From DATKPE01 sp033854175 (GTDB taxonomy: Bacteria > Bacteroidota > Ignavibacteria > UBA10030 > SZUA-254): a stretch of 64,000 nucleotides of DNA. The stretch's first letter is position 1. The number at the start of each line of letters is the position of its first letter. A program made the position numbers and the translations under genes. Shown one piece after another: positions 33,311 to 42,089 of the stretch. The notes under the pieces are model-generated. The model did not search any database, was not told the DNA's origin, and saw only the letters and a program-made list of their open reading frames with translations. The DNA is taken from contig JAWOKN010000006.1 of NCBI GenBank assembly GCA_033854175.1, forward strand, positions 41,988-105,987. Direction: 5' to 3'.

Positions 33311-34204
33311 TTAATAACCCTTGGCCGGCTTTGGTCCGGCGCTCTCTTTGGTTTCAGGTTCCGCACTGACAATTTTTACGCTCGCACTCGCACCAATGCG
33401 GTCTGCACCACTGGCCACCATCGCAAGAGCTTCCTCCCTCGTCCGTACACCCCCGGAGGCCTTGACACCCATCGCACTTCCGACAACCTTCCGCATGAGA
33501 GCGATGTCTCCGACCGTCGCACCCCCCTTGGAAAATCCCGTGGAAGTTTTTACAAAATCTGCACCCGCACGCTTCGCAAGGAGACACCCCTTGATCTTCT
33601 CCTCATCGGTCAGAAGAGCTGTCTCGAGTATGACCTTCGTCAGCGCCCCGTACCGCCGTGCGGTGTTGACAACGGCAAAGATGTCGTTTTCCACATAGTC
33701 GTATTCACCCGACTTCAACATCCCCACGTTGATCACCATGTCGACCTCCCTCGCCCCGTCCCGCAATGCCTGCTCTGCCTCGAATGCCTTCGCAGCCGTC
33801 GAGGTGGCCCCGAGCGGGAACCCGATCACCGTGCAGACCTTCACGGGCGTGTCCCGGAGAATCTTCGCACAGAGCGATACATAGGAGGGATTGATGCAGA
33901 CACTCGCGAACCGGTATTTTTTCGCCTCCCCGCAGAGTTCGACAATCTGCTGCTTCGTTGCCTCGGGCTTCAACAGCGTATGGTCAATCATACCGGCGAG
34001 CTCCGTCTCTATCCCCCCGGCAGCATCAATACCGATACCGGCTGAAACACGGGCGGCACCTGTATGAACGATGTTTTTTACGCCCTCTTTGTTGTGAATG
34101 ACGCAAAGACCGTCTTTACAGGTGCCGTCGTGGCAGCATGAATCATTTTCACCCTTTTTGTTCAGGATGCTCTGAACGATTCGCTCGAGTTCTCTTTGAT
34201 TCAT
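33311..34204 (-). CDS. deoC: Deoxyribose-phosphate aldolase with N-terminal encapsulation-peptide-like extension
   Basis: A 297-residue DERA that splits 2-deoxyribose 5-phosphate to acetaldehyde and glyceraldehyde 3-phosphate. Core residues about 70-285 show the family's class I features: MIDHTLLKP, EVDMVINVG, the Schiff-base Lys in FVKTSTGF and the activating Lys in GVKASGG. The N-terminus is unusual. Residues 1-17 form an amphipathic helix (hydrophobics at 6, 9, 10, 13, 14) like the encapsulation peptides of microcompartment cargo. It is followed by a linker with cysteines at 23, 24, 29 and 34 and then a flexible Gly/Ala-rich stretch. A EutN/CcmL shell-vertex gene in the same window supports microcompartment targeting (inference). 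It heads a short operon with two SPOR genes. Confidence 0.93.
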   Translation of the reverse strand: MNQRELERIVQSILNKKGENDSCCHDGTCKDGLCVIHNKEGVKNIVHTGAARVSAGIGIDAAGGIETELAGMIDHTLLKPEATKQQIVELCGEAKKYRFASVCINPSYVSLCAKILRDTPVKVCTVIGFPLGATSTAAKAFEAEQALRDGAREVDMVINVGMLKSGEYDYVENDIFAVVNTARRYGALTKVILETALLTDEEKIKGCLLAKRAGADFVKTSTGFSKGGATVGDIALMRKVVGSAMGVKASGGVRTREEALAMVASGADRIGASASVKIVSAEPETKESAGPKPAKGY

Positions 34205-34249
34205 CCAATTATGTGAAATTGAGGAAATTTCAATATTTTAAACATATTC

Positions 34250-34278
34250 AATATATGCTATTCCACTAAAAGATACAA
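34250..34278 (-). promoter_or_regulatory. Promoter of deoC
   Basis: TTGTAT (34273-34278), 17-base spacer, TATATT (34250-34255) followed by GA on the minus strand. Leader about 38 bases with no Shine-Dalgarno site. Confidence 0.6.
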
Positions 34279-34286
34279 ATTGCTCC

Positions 34287-35576
34287 TCACCGGAGCAGGA
34301 GCATCTTTTTAACATCGGAACGTGCTCCCGCCGTGATCCGGTAATAATACAACCCGCTCGGGGCATGTTCCGGCTCCCATGAAATTCTGTAGCTTCCGGG
34401 CGATTTTACCTCGTTCACGAGCAGTTTGACCGACTGACCCAGAAGATCGAATATCTCAATCCTTACATTTGTCCGGACTGCGACGTCATAACGGATCGTT
34501 GTCGACGGGTTGAAGGGATTCGGGTAGTTCTGGTAAAGAGCCAGTGACGAGGGGCGTAGATTGATCTCGTCACCGACACCGTTGACAATCGTCGTGACAT
34601 AGAAGCTGTCGGGCAGAGCTTTATAAATCCCAATCCCGAAGGGGGTGAACACTTTTACACGCCAGTAATACCATCCGACGGCGGGGACCGAAAATTGCCG
34701 GGTTGAGCCCGGAATGGAATCCTGCAGGATGATCGACCCGGGCTTGAATGTCCGGTCGGAAGCCAGCTGGACCCGGTAATATGGCGTCATCCCCGGTAGC
34801 GATCCGATCGCACCCCAGACTAATGTGTCCGGAGAGATGACATTTAATGCCCCGCCAGGCGGCGATATGGTGGTGACCGAATCAGGTGCGCGCGGAGCAC
34901 GCCTGGGATGGTAGATGATCAGCCGCAGGTTGTTTGTCGGAATCAGGCTTCCATCCTGGATGGTGTCTTTGAGCGGATTCGGACTGAACATCGAATCCTG
35001 CAGGAGATTGAGGTTCAGCCATACTCCGTAGAAGTTCTGAAGACGCAAGAATATGCTGTCGACATAATATCGCAACACCGCGGGAGGTGTCCAGCGCAGT
35101 AAATGACCCGATGTGCTCACCCCGGCCCCATACTGATCCTGCCAGATCATCTTCATGGTGTCAACCAGCGTCGAATCGGTAAAAGGATGTATCAGGCTGT
35201 ACTGGTTGCTGTTGAGAGGTGATCGGATATTGTTAAAACGTATGTCTTCAACCGGCGGGGGAGGCGGCCAATCCCGCTCCGTGTCTCCCTGTGCGGCATT
35301 TTCACGCCAGCGATCACCGAACCCGTAGACTGTGTCATAGGGCATCGCGTAATGCCCGTCCGGATGAAAGCCTGCCTTTGCATAGGCCTTCCCGCTGGGA
35401 TTGGCACTGTCAACGGCCGTAAAATAGATCCTCCACTTCACCGAGTCAGCAATCTGCTGGCTGAACGCGCTCACATGCCACAGAATGGTTAAAAGGGATA
35501 TCATCAGGAATATCACCGGAAACGCTTTTCTGGTGCTCCTCCTGTCCCGTACATCGGATCTCTGTCGTGTATGCAT
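34287..35576 (-). CDS. Secreted protein with type IX secretion C-terminal domain
   Basis: A 429-residue protein with a signal peptide ending near ILWHVSAFSQ. The middle is beta-rich and includes a fibronectin-III-like domain (about residues 235-325, with PDTLVWGAIGSLPGMTPYYRVQLASD in part). The C-terminal 80 residues are a type A sorting domain with YQNYPNPFNPSTTI and a final KKMLLLR. The ATG at 35576 is chosen because AAAGGAG precedes it. It lies behind another type IX cargo gene. Specific function unknown. Confidence 0.85.
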   Translation of the reverse strand: MHTRQRSDVRDRRSTRKAFPVIFLMISLLTILWHVSAFSQQIADSVKWRIYFTAVDSANPSGKAYAKAGFHPDGHYAMPYDTVYGFGDRWRENAAQGDTERDWPPPPPVEDIRFNNIRSPLNSNQYSLIHPFTDSTLVDTMKMIWQDQYGAGVSTSGHLLRWTPPAVLRYYVDSIFLRLQNFYGVWLNLNLLQDSMFSPNPLKDTIQDGSLIPTNNLRLIIYHPRRAPRAPDSVTTISPPGGALNVISPDTLVWGAIGSLPGMTPYYRVQLASDRTFKPGSIILQDSIPGSTRQFSVPAVGWYYWRVKVFTPFGIGIYKALPDSFYVTTIVNGVGDEINLRPSSLALYQNYPNPFNPSTTIRYDVAVRTNVRIEIFDLLGQSVKLLVNEVKSPGSYRISWEPEHAPSGLYYYRITAGARSDVKKMLLLR

Positions 35577-35658
35577 GGTTTCTCCTTTCCTATCGGTTCT
35601 TAAATCATGTTTGGTTATCAGGTGTCGGTCATTACATTCCATAACGGTGTATTCCCTG

Positions 35659-38600
35659 TCATCGGATCAGCATTGTCTTCTGGATTGTGGAGAACTTTTC
35701 TGCCGCCGCTGTCATCCTGATGAAATACATCCCCGTCGGCGCCGCCAGTCCTTCATCGGTCTGCCCGGTCCACTCCAGCGTGTGGTAACCGGCCGGTTTC
35801 TCGCCGTTCCATACGGTGGCAATCTTCCGGCCAAGTATGTCAAATACGCTGACCTCAATTTGCGTCGTCCTGGGGACGTCGACAGAGAATCGCGTCGTGG
35901 GGTTGTACGGATTGGGATAGTTTCTCCCGAGTGCAAAAACCTTCGGCAGCGCATTACCCGGGGGCGTGACTGCAACGATGACCCTTTTAATCTCCGGATC
36001 GTTCAAGGTGATCTTACCCGTCCCGTTCATCAGCGCAAGTATGTTACCGGACTGGCTTTTCAGCATCAATGTGACCTGCTCCCGGGTTTCCGGGGCATCC
36101 TCCCACCGGACCGTTAACGGATGGTCGCTGGCGTTGATGGTTATCGGATATTCATAGCTCCGGCTGGGATCCAGGACACCCGGGTAAATTTCCACCATCC
36201 GGTTCGAGGCGAACCGCACGTCGAACGAACCATCCGGTGGTCCGGGGGGGAGCTCGTACCTGCCCGCGTCGACAGATCCCGATCCTATGTAGAGGGTCTG
36301 ACCGGACGATTGATTTTTCTGCGAGATCGTGATCCTGTGCAGTCTGTTCAGCTCGGCAATCGCTGAAATGGCCTTCGGCACGCCGCCGCCGGTCATATGA
36401 ATATTTCCCGCGCTGTTGGCCCGGACCCAGTATCCGTACCCAGGCGTGATTTGATCTGCGGTGAAATACCCGCCCGAGTAAGAAAAATAGGTCGGCGAGC
36501 CTGTGAAAACTCCGGCGTCGGCAGTGATGTTGGCTATCGGTACCGGCACGCCGATCGAACCGATGGCATTCCATCCCCGGTACACCGGAATATCGAGACT
36601 GTATACCGGAACACCGGGTAATCCCATGAGCCCTGCACCCGAAAACTTCACCCAATACCCCAGACCGGGCACGATCGAATCAAACGTCGGGACATAACCA
36701 AGATATTGGGTATCATTTTTAAAAATGAATCCGGGCCCGGTACATGTCGGGCATATAAACCTGAACGACATATTGGGTGATCGGACCGGAAATGACACGA
36801 AGCTCCACCCGGCGGTGGCGTTCGTAGAGTGAAAAATGGGAACGTACCGTACGCACGACCCGTCGTAGAGACGCGTCTGACCGGGCCGGGAATGTTTGTT
36901 GTAAAAGTTGGCTGCCGGCAGGGAATCGTGGATGAGTGTCGTGTCACCCTGAATTCCGGTCAGGTTCGTCGTATCGAGGCCCCCGTAACCCACATTGTCG
37001 TACTGGAATTCGACGGTATTCCAGGAACGGTCAATGATGACCCGAAAGCTCTCGATGTCGTTCACCATCAGGCCTGAGAATGGATCGATGCTCCCAAGGG
37101 AATCCCACTCGATGATGAATTTCGTTGAATCGCTGTATCGCCGGATGTGACCTGAAGTCGCAAACGGGGAATCCTGAACCTGACACCAGTCAGCCCAGAA
37201 CGGGGCAATGAAATTTTCCGGCAATCCCCCCGGGTGGGTCGTGTCCCCCCGGCCGTGGCGGATCTCGCCGGGAAAAGTCCAGCTGTCGGTGAAAAATCCC
37301 GATGCATTCACGTCTATGGTGTCGGTCGGGGATTTTGATAATGCAAGTGCTCCGTTCACCCCCACCCAGGCATAGTGCATCGTGTCGCCGAAATAGATGA
37401 AGGGTCCCCCAAGAGAAAACGGACCTGCCGTTCCGTCATCCCCCTTGTGAGCAATCCAACCACTACCAGTTGGAAGAGGGGGTAGGAAAAATTCTGATGT
37501 GTCAATAACGGTCCCCGTCGATGCTATGCCAAGGTTTTCACAGTTGTACATCGTGTCGCACCTGAAAAATGCGCTTTCGAGATTTATGATTTTGTAGCCG
37601 TAGGATGACGATGTGGTGGTATTGCCTGTGAAATCTGTCGCAACAACATTGTACTCAATGCTCGTCCCGAGCGGTTCCGACGGTATCGTGGCAGACCATT
37701 CCCAGTCGTTGGTGCTGCTCTGGGTCATTTGGAGATGATATGCCTGCACGGAATTTATGACGTAATCCAGGACCGCGGATGCGACACCTGCACTTTCGGG
37801 ATGAGCGAAGTTGCAATCCATCATGTAAGCATCAACCCCCTGAGGCGCGGAGCTGAGTATCCTCTCCGGTACCTCTGTCACGGTGGCGATGCCCGGGGGG
37901 TAATCGCCGGTGAGAACCCCATTGCATGCCACAACCCCGATCAGGCCCCGCTCCCACCAACCGCGGCAGGCACCTTCGGGAAACGATGCGGGCTGGCGGT
38001 AAAATTTAAGGACGGGAAATCCGCCGAAATCGAAGGGGCAATCGGAGTACTGGGTCTCGGTCTCAAAGGCCATGAAATTTGTCGTGTCGGGTTCGCCGGT
38101 TCCGTTCCCGATGTTCTCGATTACAAGGTAGAGCTCCTGAACTTTGTCGGTAGGGAGTCCCCCCGGCACGTAATCGTCGAGAATGATCGTGTTCCAGTGA
38201 TTCGGCTGAACCTGGAACGATTGTATCGTAAGAAGCGATTTTCCGAAAGGGTACCATGTGGAATCTGTTGTGCATGAAGTCCATGCGGTATCGGTGGCTT
38301 CATCCGGATAGGCCGCGACTCCTGTCGTATCGTTCGAATTGATGAAGTATCCCCAAGGTTTTTTGCATTCCCTGCAGAGATCGGATGGATAGGGGAGGTT
38401 TGATTCAAATAATTGAATTTTAACGAGGTTGTTGCCGCCGATGTCACGAGTATAAAACTGTAAAGAATCAATCCGCATCATCGGGGCAAGAAACGGAAGT
38501 GCAATAATCTGGCGGTACGTTATCCCCAGGAAATACGAATAGATGCCCTGGGTCGGACAGAAAAAGTCCGCATGCGGCGGGAATGTACTGTCGCACACGT

Positions 38601-38751
38601 CATACTGATTTGTTGAAATTCTTCTTTCAACAAGCGGAGAGGAATTTTTGGCTTCTGGAGTAAGATGTCTGATGCCTGATAATCCGTCGAGGGAGAAACT
38701 TGATGTGAGAAGAAGGAGGAAAACGATGAAATTAACCGGTTTGTATCTCAT
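35659..38751 (-). CDS. Large secreted protein with type IX secretion C-terminal domain
   Basis: A 1030-residue protein with a signal peptide (MRYKPVNFIVFLLLLTSSFS). A central region repeats the GW(S/N)-(F/A)-x-S-(F/I)-(P/G) plus GLGYWVKF / GYGYWVRAN pattern also seen in the 6069-10415 protein. The end is a type A sorting domain with NYPNPYNPTTRFSV, LEWTGQTDEGLAAPTGMYF and a final QKTMLIR. GGAGGTGTGT precedes the ATG at 38751. N-terminal residues about 45-200 look like a beta-sandwich with several Cys. It probably forms a cargo pair with the next gene. Confidence 0.87.
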   Translation of the reverse strand: MRYKPVNFIVFLLLLTSSFSLDGLSGIRHLTPEAKNSSPLVERRISTNQYDVCDSTFPPHADFFCPTQGIYSYFLGITYRQIIALPFLAPMMRIDSLQFYTRDIGGNNLVKIQLFESNLPYPSDLCRECKKPWGYFINSNDTTGVAAYPDEATDTAWTSCTTDSTWYPFGKSLLTIQSFQVQPNHWNTIILDDYVPGGLPTDKVQELYLVIENIGNGTGEPDTTNFMAFETETQYSDCPFDFGGFPVLKFYRQPASFPEGACRGWWERGLIGVVACNGVLTGDYPPGIATVTEVPERILSSAPQGVDAYMMDCNFAHPESAGVASAVLDYVINSVQAYHLQMTQSSTNDWEWSATIPSEPLGTSIEYNVVATDFTGNTTTSSSYGYKIINLESAFFRCDTMYNCENLGIASTGTVIDTSEFFLPPLPTGSGWIAHKGDDGTAGPFSLGGPFIYFGDTMHYAWVGVNGALALSKSPTDTIDVNASGFFTDSWTFPGEIRHGRGDTTHPGGLPENFIAPFWADWCQVQDSPFATSGHIRRYSDSTKFIIEWDSLGSIDPFSGLMVNDIESFRVIIDRSWNTVEFQYDNVGYGGLDTTNLTGIQGDTTLIHDSLPAANFYNKHSRPGQTRLYDGSCVRYVPIFHSTNATAGWSFVSFPVRSPNMSFRFICPTCTGPGFIFKNDTQYLGYVPTFDSIVPGLGYWVKFSGAGLMGLPGVPVYSLDIPVYRGWNAIGSIGVPVPIANITADAGVFTGSPTYFSYSGGYFTADQITPGYGYWVRANSAGNIHMTGGGVPKAISAIAELNRLHRITISQKNQSSGQTLYIGSGSVDAGRYELPPGPPDGSFDVRFASNRMVEIYPGVLDPSRSYEYPITINASDHPLTVRWEDAPETREQVTLMLKSQSGNILALMNGTGKITLNDPEIKRVIVAVTPPGNALPKVFALGRNYPNPYNPTTRFSVDVPRTTQIEVSVFDILGRKIATVWNGEKPAGYHTLEWTGQTDEGLAAPTGMYFIRMTAAAEKFSTIQKTMLIR

Positions 38752-38860
38752 ACACACCTCCAACCCATCAAAGACGCGGTTATATGGAAGCTTTCCGTGC
38801 ACAGAGATTCGGGAAAGAACGACGTTCAATCGGTGTCCAGTTTTACTGGATTTTCATTGT

Positions 38861-38889
38861 AATTTACCAGTTCGGATGTTCATTGTCAA
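38861..38889 (-). promoter_or_regulatory. Promoter of the type IX cargo gene pair
   Basis: Consensus TTGACA (38884-38889), 17-base spacer, TAAATT (38861-38866) on the minus strand; leader about 100 bases. Confidence 0.65.
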
Positions 38890-38954
38890 TTACTGACGTA
38901 CTCCTCCTCATATACGGAAATCACCCAAACAGCGATTATTTAGGTGATATTTTG

Positions 38955-38983
38955 TTGAATGTGAGATATCATTTTATTACCTT
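38955..38983 (+). promoter_or_regulatory. Promoter candidate for the PorV/PorQ-like gene
   Basis: TTGAAT (38955-38960), 17-base spacer, TACCTT (38978-38983) followed by GA on the plus strand; leader about 32 bases. Confidence 0.45.
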
Positions 38984-39021
38984 GAACCATTATTCATGGA
39001 CTCCTGGGGTGCGATATCGAG

Positions 39022-39960
39022 ATGAAATTTTTCTTCGTGGCCGGGCTTGTTATTTCTTTTGCCGTTTCCTCAACGTCGGTCTTCTCTCAGACGAATACCG
39101 CGTATGATTTTCTGAGAAATGACGTCAGCGCACGAGCCGCCGCTCTTGCCGGAAGTTTTGTCTCGATGACCGATGACCCCAATACGATCTTCTATAACCC
39201 TGCGGGCCTTGCGACAATGACCCAGCGGCGGTTTTCTGCCGGTTTTTTCAAACATCTGATGGATATCAATTCCGGATACGCCAGCTTTGCAACCCAAATT
39301 TCTGATCTCGGCAGCATCGGGGCCGGTATCGTCTATATCAATTATGGTGAATTCAAACAGACCGGCGAGGAGGGGCAGGATCTGGGGACCTTCGGAGCGG
39401 GTGAATTTGCACTGAGCCTCGGCTATGGCGGAACACTCCGGGAGGGCCTCGACTATGGTGCAAATATGAAGTTCATCTATTCAAAAATTGCCGATGCCAC
39501 GTCCTCGGCTGCCGCGGTGGATCTCGGACTCCAATACGTGGCCGTTCCAAACCGCCTGACCTTGGGCGCAAGCGTACTTAACCTGGGGACTCAATTGAGC
39601 CCGTATGTCAATACCAGGGAGGACCTCCCGCTGGACGTCAGCATCGGATGTGCATTGTATCCCGAACATCTCCCTGCGGCACTGTTGTTCGGTTTCCACC
39701 GGATGACGGAGCAGTACGATACATTCGGCGACCGCCTCAGGAATTTTACACTCGGGGTCGAGTTCACACCCGGTCCCAATGTGCATCTCCGCGTCGGTTA
39801 TGATAATGCGCGCCGCCAGGATCTGAAAATCCTGTCAAGCGCCGGACTGGCAGGGATCTCCATTGGCGGCGGAATCAATACCGACATGTATAGCGTCGAT
39901 TATTCGTTCTCTTCCCTGGGCGAGATCGGTGCGATCCACAGGATCAGTGTAACCTTCTGA
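39022..39960 (+). CDS. PorV/PorQ-family outer-membrane protein (type IX secretion)
   Basis: A 312-residue barrel protein with a signal peptide ending at SVFSQ. The N-terminal block FLRNDVSARAAALAGSFVSMTDDPNTIFYNPAGLA is the hallmark of the PorV/PorQ family (UPF0164-like), whose members shuttle or attach type IX substrates at the surface. Beta strands with terminal aromatics follow, ending in HRISVTF. It is divergently transcribed from two cargo genes, which supports a secretion role. PorV versus PorQ cannot be settled here; the length (about 310) and N-terminus fit PorQ better. Confidence 0.8.
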   Translation: MKFFFVAGLVISFAVSSTSVFSQTNTAYDFLRNDVSARAAALAGSFVSMTDDPNTIFYNPAGLATMTQRRFSAGFFKHLMDINSGYASFATQISDLGSIGAGIVYINYGEFKQTGEEGQDLGTFGAGEFALSLGYGGTLREGLDYGANMKFIYSKIADATSSAAAVDLGLQYVAVPNRLTLGASVLNLGTQLSPYVNTREDLPLDVSIGCALYPEHLPAALLFGFHRMTEQYDTFGDRLRNFTLGVEFTPGPNVHLRVGYDNARRQDLKILSSAGLAGISIGGGINTDMYSVDYSFSSLGEIGAIHRISVTF

Positions 39961-40034
39961 TCTGTTCCACCCAAAGTGTACACCATCCAGTTGTTCAACG
40001 CGGACGGTATGTCCCCTGATCCGGAAGGGAATGT

Positions 40035-40784
40035 TCAGACGCCGGGTATGAATGCTTCAAGGAACTGCTTGCTCAGGTAAAACAGTATCATGCCGCCGAA
40101 AACAATGAACGGGATGATCCGGTTCCTTGAACGGTTGATTTCCGGGATGAGATCGCTCGCGCCGACATAGGTCGCCGCACCAGCCGAGAACGCGAATGCC
40201 ACGCCGATGGCCGCTGACCCCATGCCCGCAATGAGAACCACGACAAGAATGCCGAAGATCGTCGCCGCACCGACCGCGAAGGAGGCAAGAAGAGAATTCG
40301 CCCTTGTCTGATTTGCAGCACGCATGATCGACGCGATCGTCAGACCTTCGGGGATTTTATGAAGGAGTATCGCCAGAAACACCAGAAGACCGATTGCGTA
40401 TTTGTATTCGAGCCCGGCCGCTATCGCCACGCCATCGAAAAATGAGTGGATCAGGAGTCCCGAAAACGCCGATAAGCTCGCAACGCGGGAGACCATGATT
40501 TCCGTGTGCGTCTCTTCCCCGAAATGAAGATGACCCACGATGGTGTGCTCAAAGAAGTGGAGGAGACCAAAACCCGTCACGACGTAGATCGAGGCCGTGG
40601 CACCCAAGAACGCGATGCTCTCCGGAAGGAGCTCGAAAAACACGAGCGCAAGGAGAAAACCCGCGCTCAGCGCCAGGAGATATTCCTGCACCCTCGCCGG
40701 CCACGCTTTTCTGAGCGCCACCAGCGTCCCGCCGAGGATTTCAGCCCCGGCCGCGATCAGTCCGTAGAGGAGAATTTCCAGCAT
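40035..40784 (-). CDS. ZIP-family divalent metal transporter
   Basis: A 249-residue, eight-segment membrane transporter. Metal-site helices are visible: HSFFDGVAIAAG in the fourth and HKIPEGLTIA in the fifth segment. A His-rich cytoplasmic loop (HFFEHTIVGHLHFGEETH) lies between the third and fourth segments, as in zinc/iron permeases. It starts 12 bases after the TPR gene and converges on the PorV/PorQ-like gene. Confidence 0.9.
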   Translation of the reverse strand: MLEILLYGLIAAGAEILGGTLVALRKAWPARVQEYLLALSAGFLLALVFFELLPESIAFLGATASIYVVTGFGLLHFFEHTIVGHLHFGEETHTEIMVSRVASLSAFSGLLIHSFFDGVAIAAGLEYKYAIGLLVFLAILLHKIPEGLTIASIMRAANQTRANSLLASFAVGAATIFGILVVVLIAGMGSAAIGVAFAFSAGAATYVGASDLIPEINRSRNRIIPFIVFGGMILFYLSKQFLEAFIPGV

Positions 40785-40796
40785 CCGCCGCCTGTG

Positions 40797-41966
40797 TCAG
40801 TTTGCCGCATAGGGGGTTTTGAGATACCTCTCCGCCTGGTCATGAGCATCCTGAAAATTTTTCATGTCGAGGACCTTTTTGTACTGGCTGACCGCAAGAT
40901 CGCGCTTTTTCTGGACATCGTAGATCATCCCGATGCGAAGGTTTGCCATCGACATAAATCCCGACTGCTCGCTGCGGTCAAGAGTCCTGGATATTTCATC
41001 CACCCGGTAGAAGCTCGAAAGCGCAGAGTCGACACGACCATTGTTCATCTCGTAGACTCCGATGTAGAATTGCGCCTCCCGCTCCGTGTACGAATCGTAC
41101 CCGGTCGTGTGCGATTGGGCGTTTTTCAGGATATCCGTGAAGATGCCCCGAGCCTCGTCCCAGTGCCCGGTCGATGCGTAACATCTTCCGACATACCGGT
41201 GGAACATCGGATTCGACGGGTATCTGGTGTGGAGCGCGATCGCAAGCTTCAACGCGTCGTCGTATCTCTTTTCAAAATTCTGGTAGATCTGCATCAGAAA
41301 GTATGTCGCTTCGGTGTTCGCATAAAGGGCCTTCTCCGATGCCTGCAGGAGTTGCGCCATCCCTTTCTGCCGGTCTCCTTCGGGAAAGAAGATCATCAGC
41401 GGTTTGACGAACGGATATTGATCGGGAATGACCGCCGCGTAATAGTTGTAGATTCCGATGCCGAGGAGGATATCGTTGTTGTCGGGCGCGAGCTTGTATG
41501 CCTTCTGGACAATCGGCAGGGCCTGGCGCCCGTCGTTGGCGGCCTTGACCCAGTCTTCACGGTTGCCGTGTAGCCGCCCTTTGAATCCGAGCGCGCCCCC
41601 CTTGAAAAACAGGGCCGCGATGTCGTTTTCATTTTTGTCAAGACGCTTGTCGCACAGATCGATGACCCGGTCCAGCTGGCTCAGAAACCTGTCATCGTAG
41701 GAGGTGTTGTTGAAGTCGGACATGATCCTCCACCAGTCAACCATCGCCAGGAAAAAATACCCCGCCGGATGATCGGGCTGCGTATGAACGAGATACTGAA
41801 ATTCAGCCCGGGCACTGTCGAACCTGAGATTGTAGACGTCATCAATCCCCCGCCTGGTGTGCACCTCGCCCTCCGGATCTCCGATCCACTGTCCGCGGGC
41901 TTCACGCGGACCTGCGGCAAGGAAAAGGAGAATGATCAGGTATGTCATGCGAAGCATCTGCTTCAT
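40797..41966 (-). CDS. Secreted or periplasmic TPR protein
   Basis: A 389-residue protein with a signal peptide (MTYLIILLFLAAGPREARG) and at least five TPR-like helical pairs, for example ALYANTEATYFLMQIYQNFEKRYDDALKLAIAL in part and MFHRYVGRCYASTGHWDEARGIF. No catalytic domain is visible. It probably scaffolds protein contacts in the periplasm. It precedes a ZIP transporter by 12 bases; a functional link is not evident. Confidence 0.75.
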   Translation of the reverse strand: MKQMLRMTYLIILLFLAAGPREARGQWIGDPEGEVHTRRGIDDVYNLRFDSARAEFQYLVHTQPDHPAGYFFLAMVDWWRIMSDFNNTSYDDRFLSQLDRVIDLCDKRLDKNENDIAALFFKGGALGFKGRLHGNREDWVKAANDGRQALPIVQKAYKLAPDNNDILLGIGIYNYYAAVIPDQYPFVKPLMIFFPEGDRQKGMAQLLQASEKALYANTEATYFLMQIYQNFEKRYDDALKLAIALHTRYPSNPMFHRYVGRCYASTGHWDEARGIFTDILKNAQSHTTGYDSYTEREAQFYIGVYEMNNGRVDSALSSFYRVDEISRTLDRSEQSGFMSMANLRIGMIYDVQKKRDLAVSQYKKVLDMKNFQDAHDQAERYLKTPYAAN

Positions 41967-42017
41967 GGTCGTCGGTACGGGTGATTGTCTGTCTGGAGTA
42001 TCCTAGGTGTTACCGCG

Positions 42018-42062
42018 AAAAAAAATCTCCCCCGGTGCGCTCAAGACGGCGGACCGGGGGAG
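42018..42062 (-). terminator. Strong terminator after the OmpA-family gene
   Basis: Perfect 10-base stem CTCCCCCGGT/ACCGGGGGAG with a 16-base loop followed on the minus strand by eight T. Flanking TTACCGCG/CGCGGTAA can extend the structure. Confidence 0.9.
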
Positions 42063-42089
42063 GAGGGAACATGGCATCCGCGGTAATTC

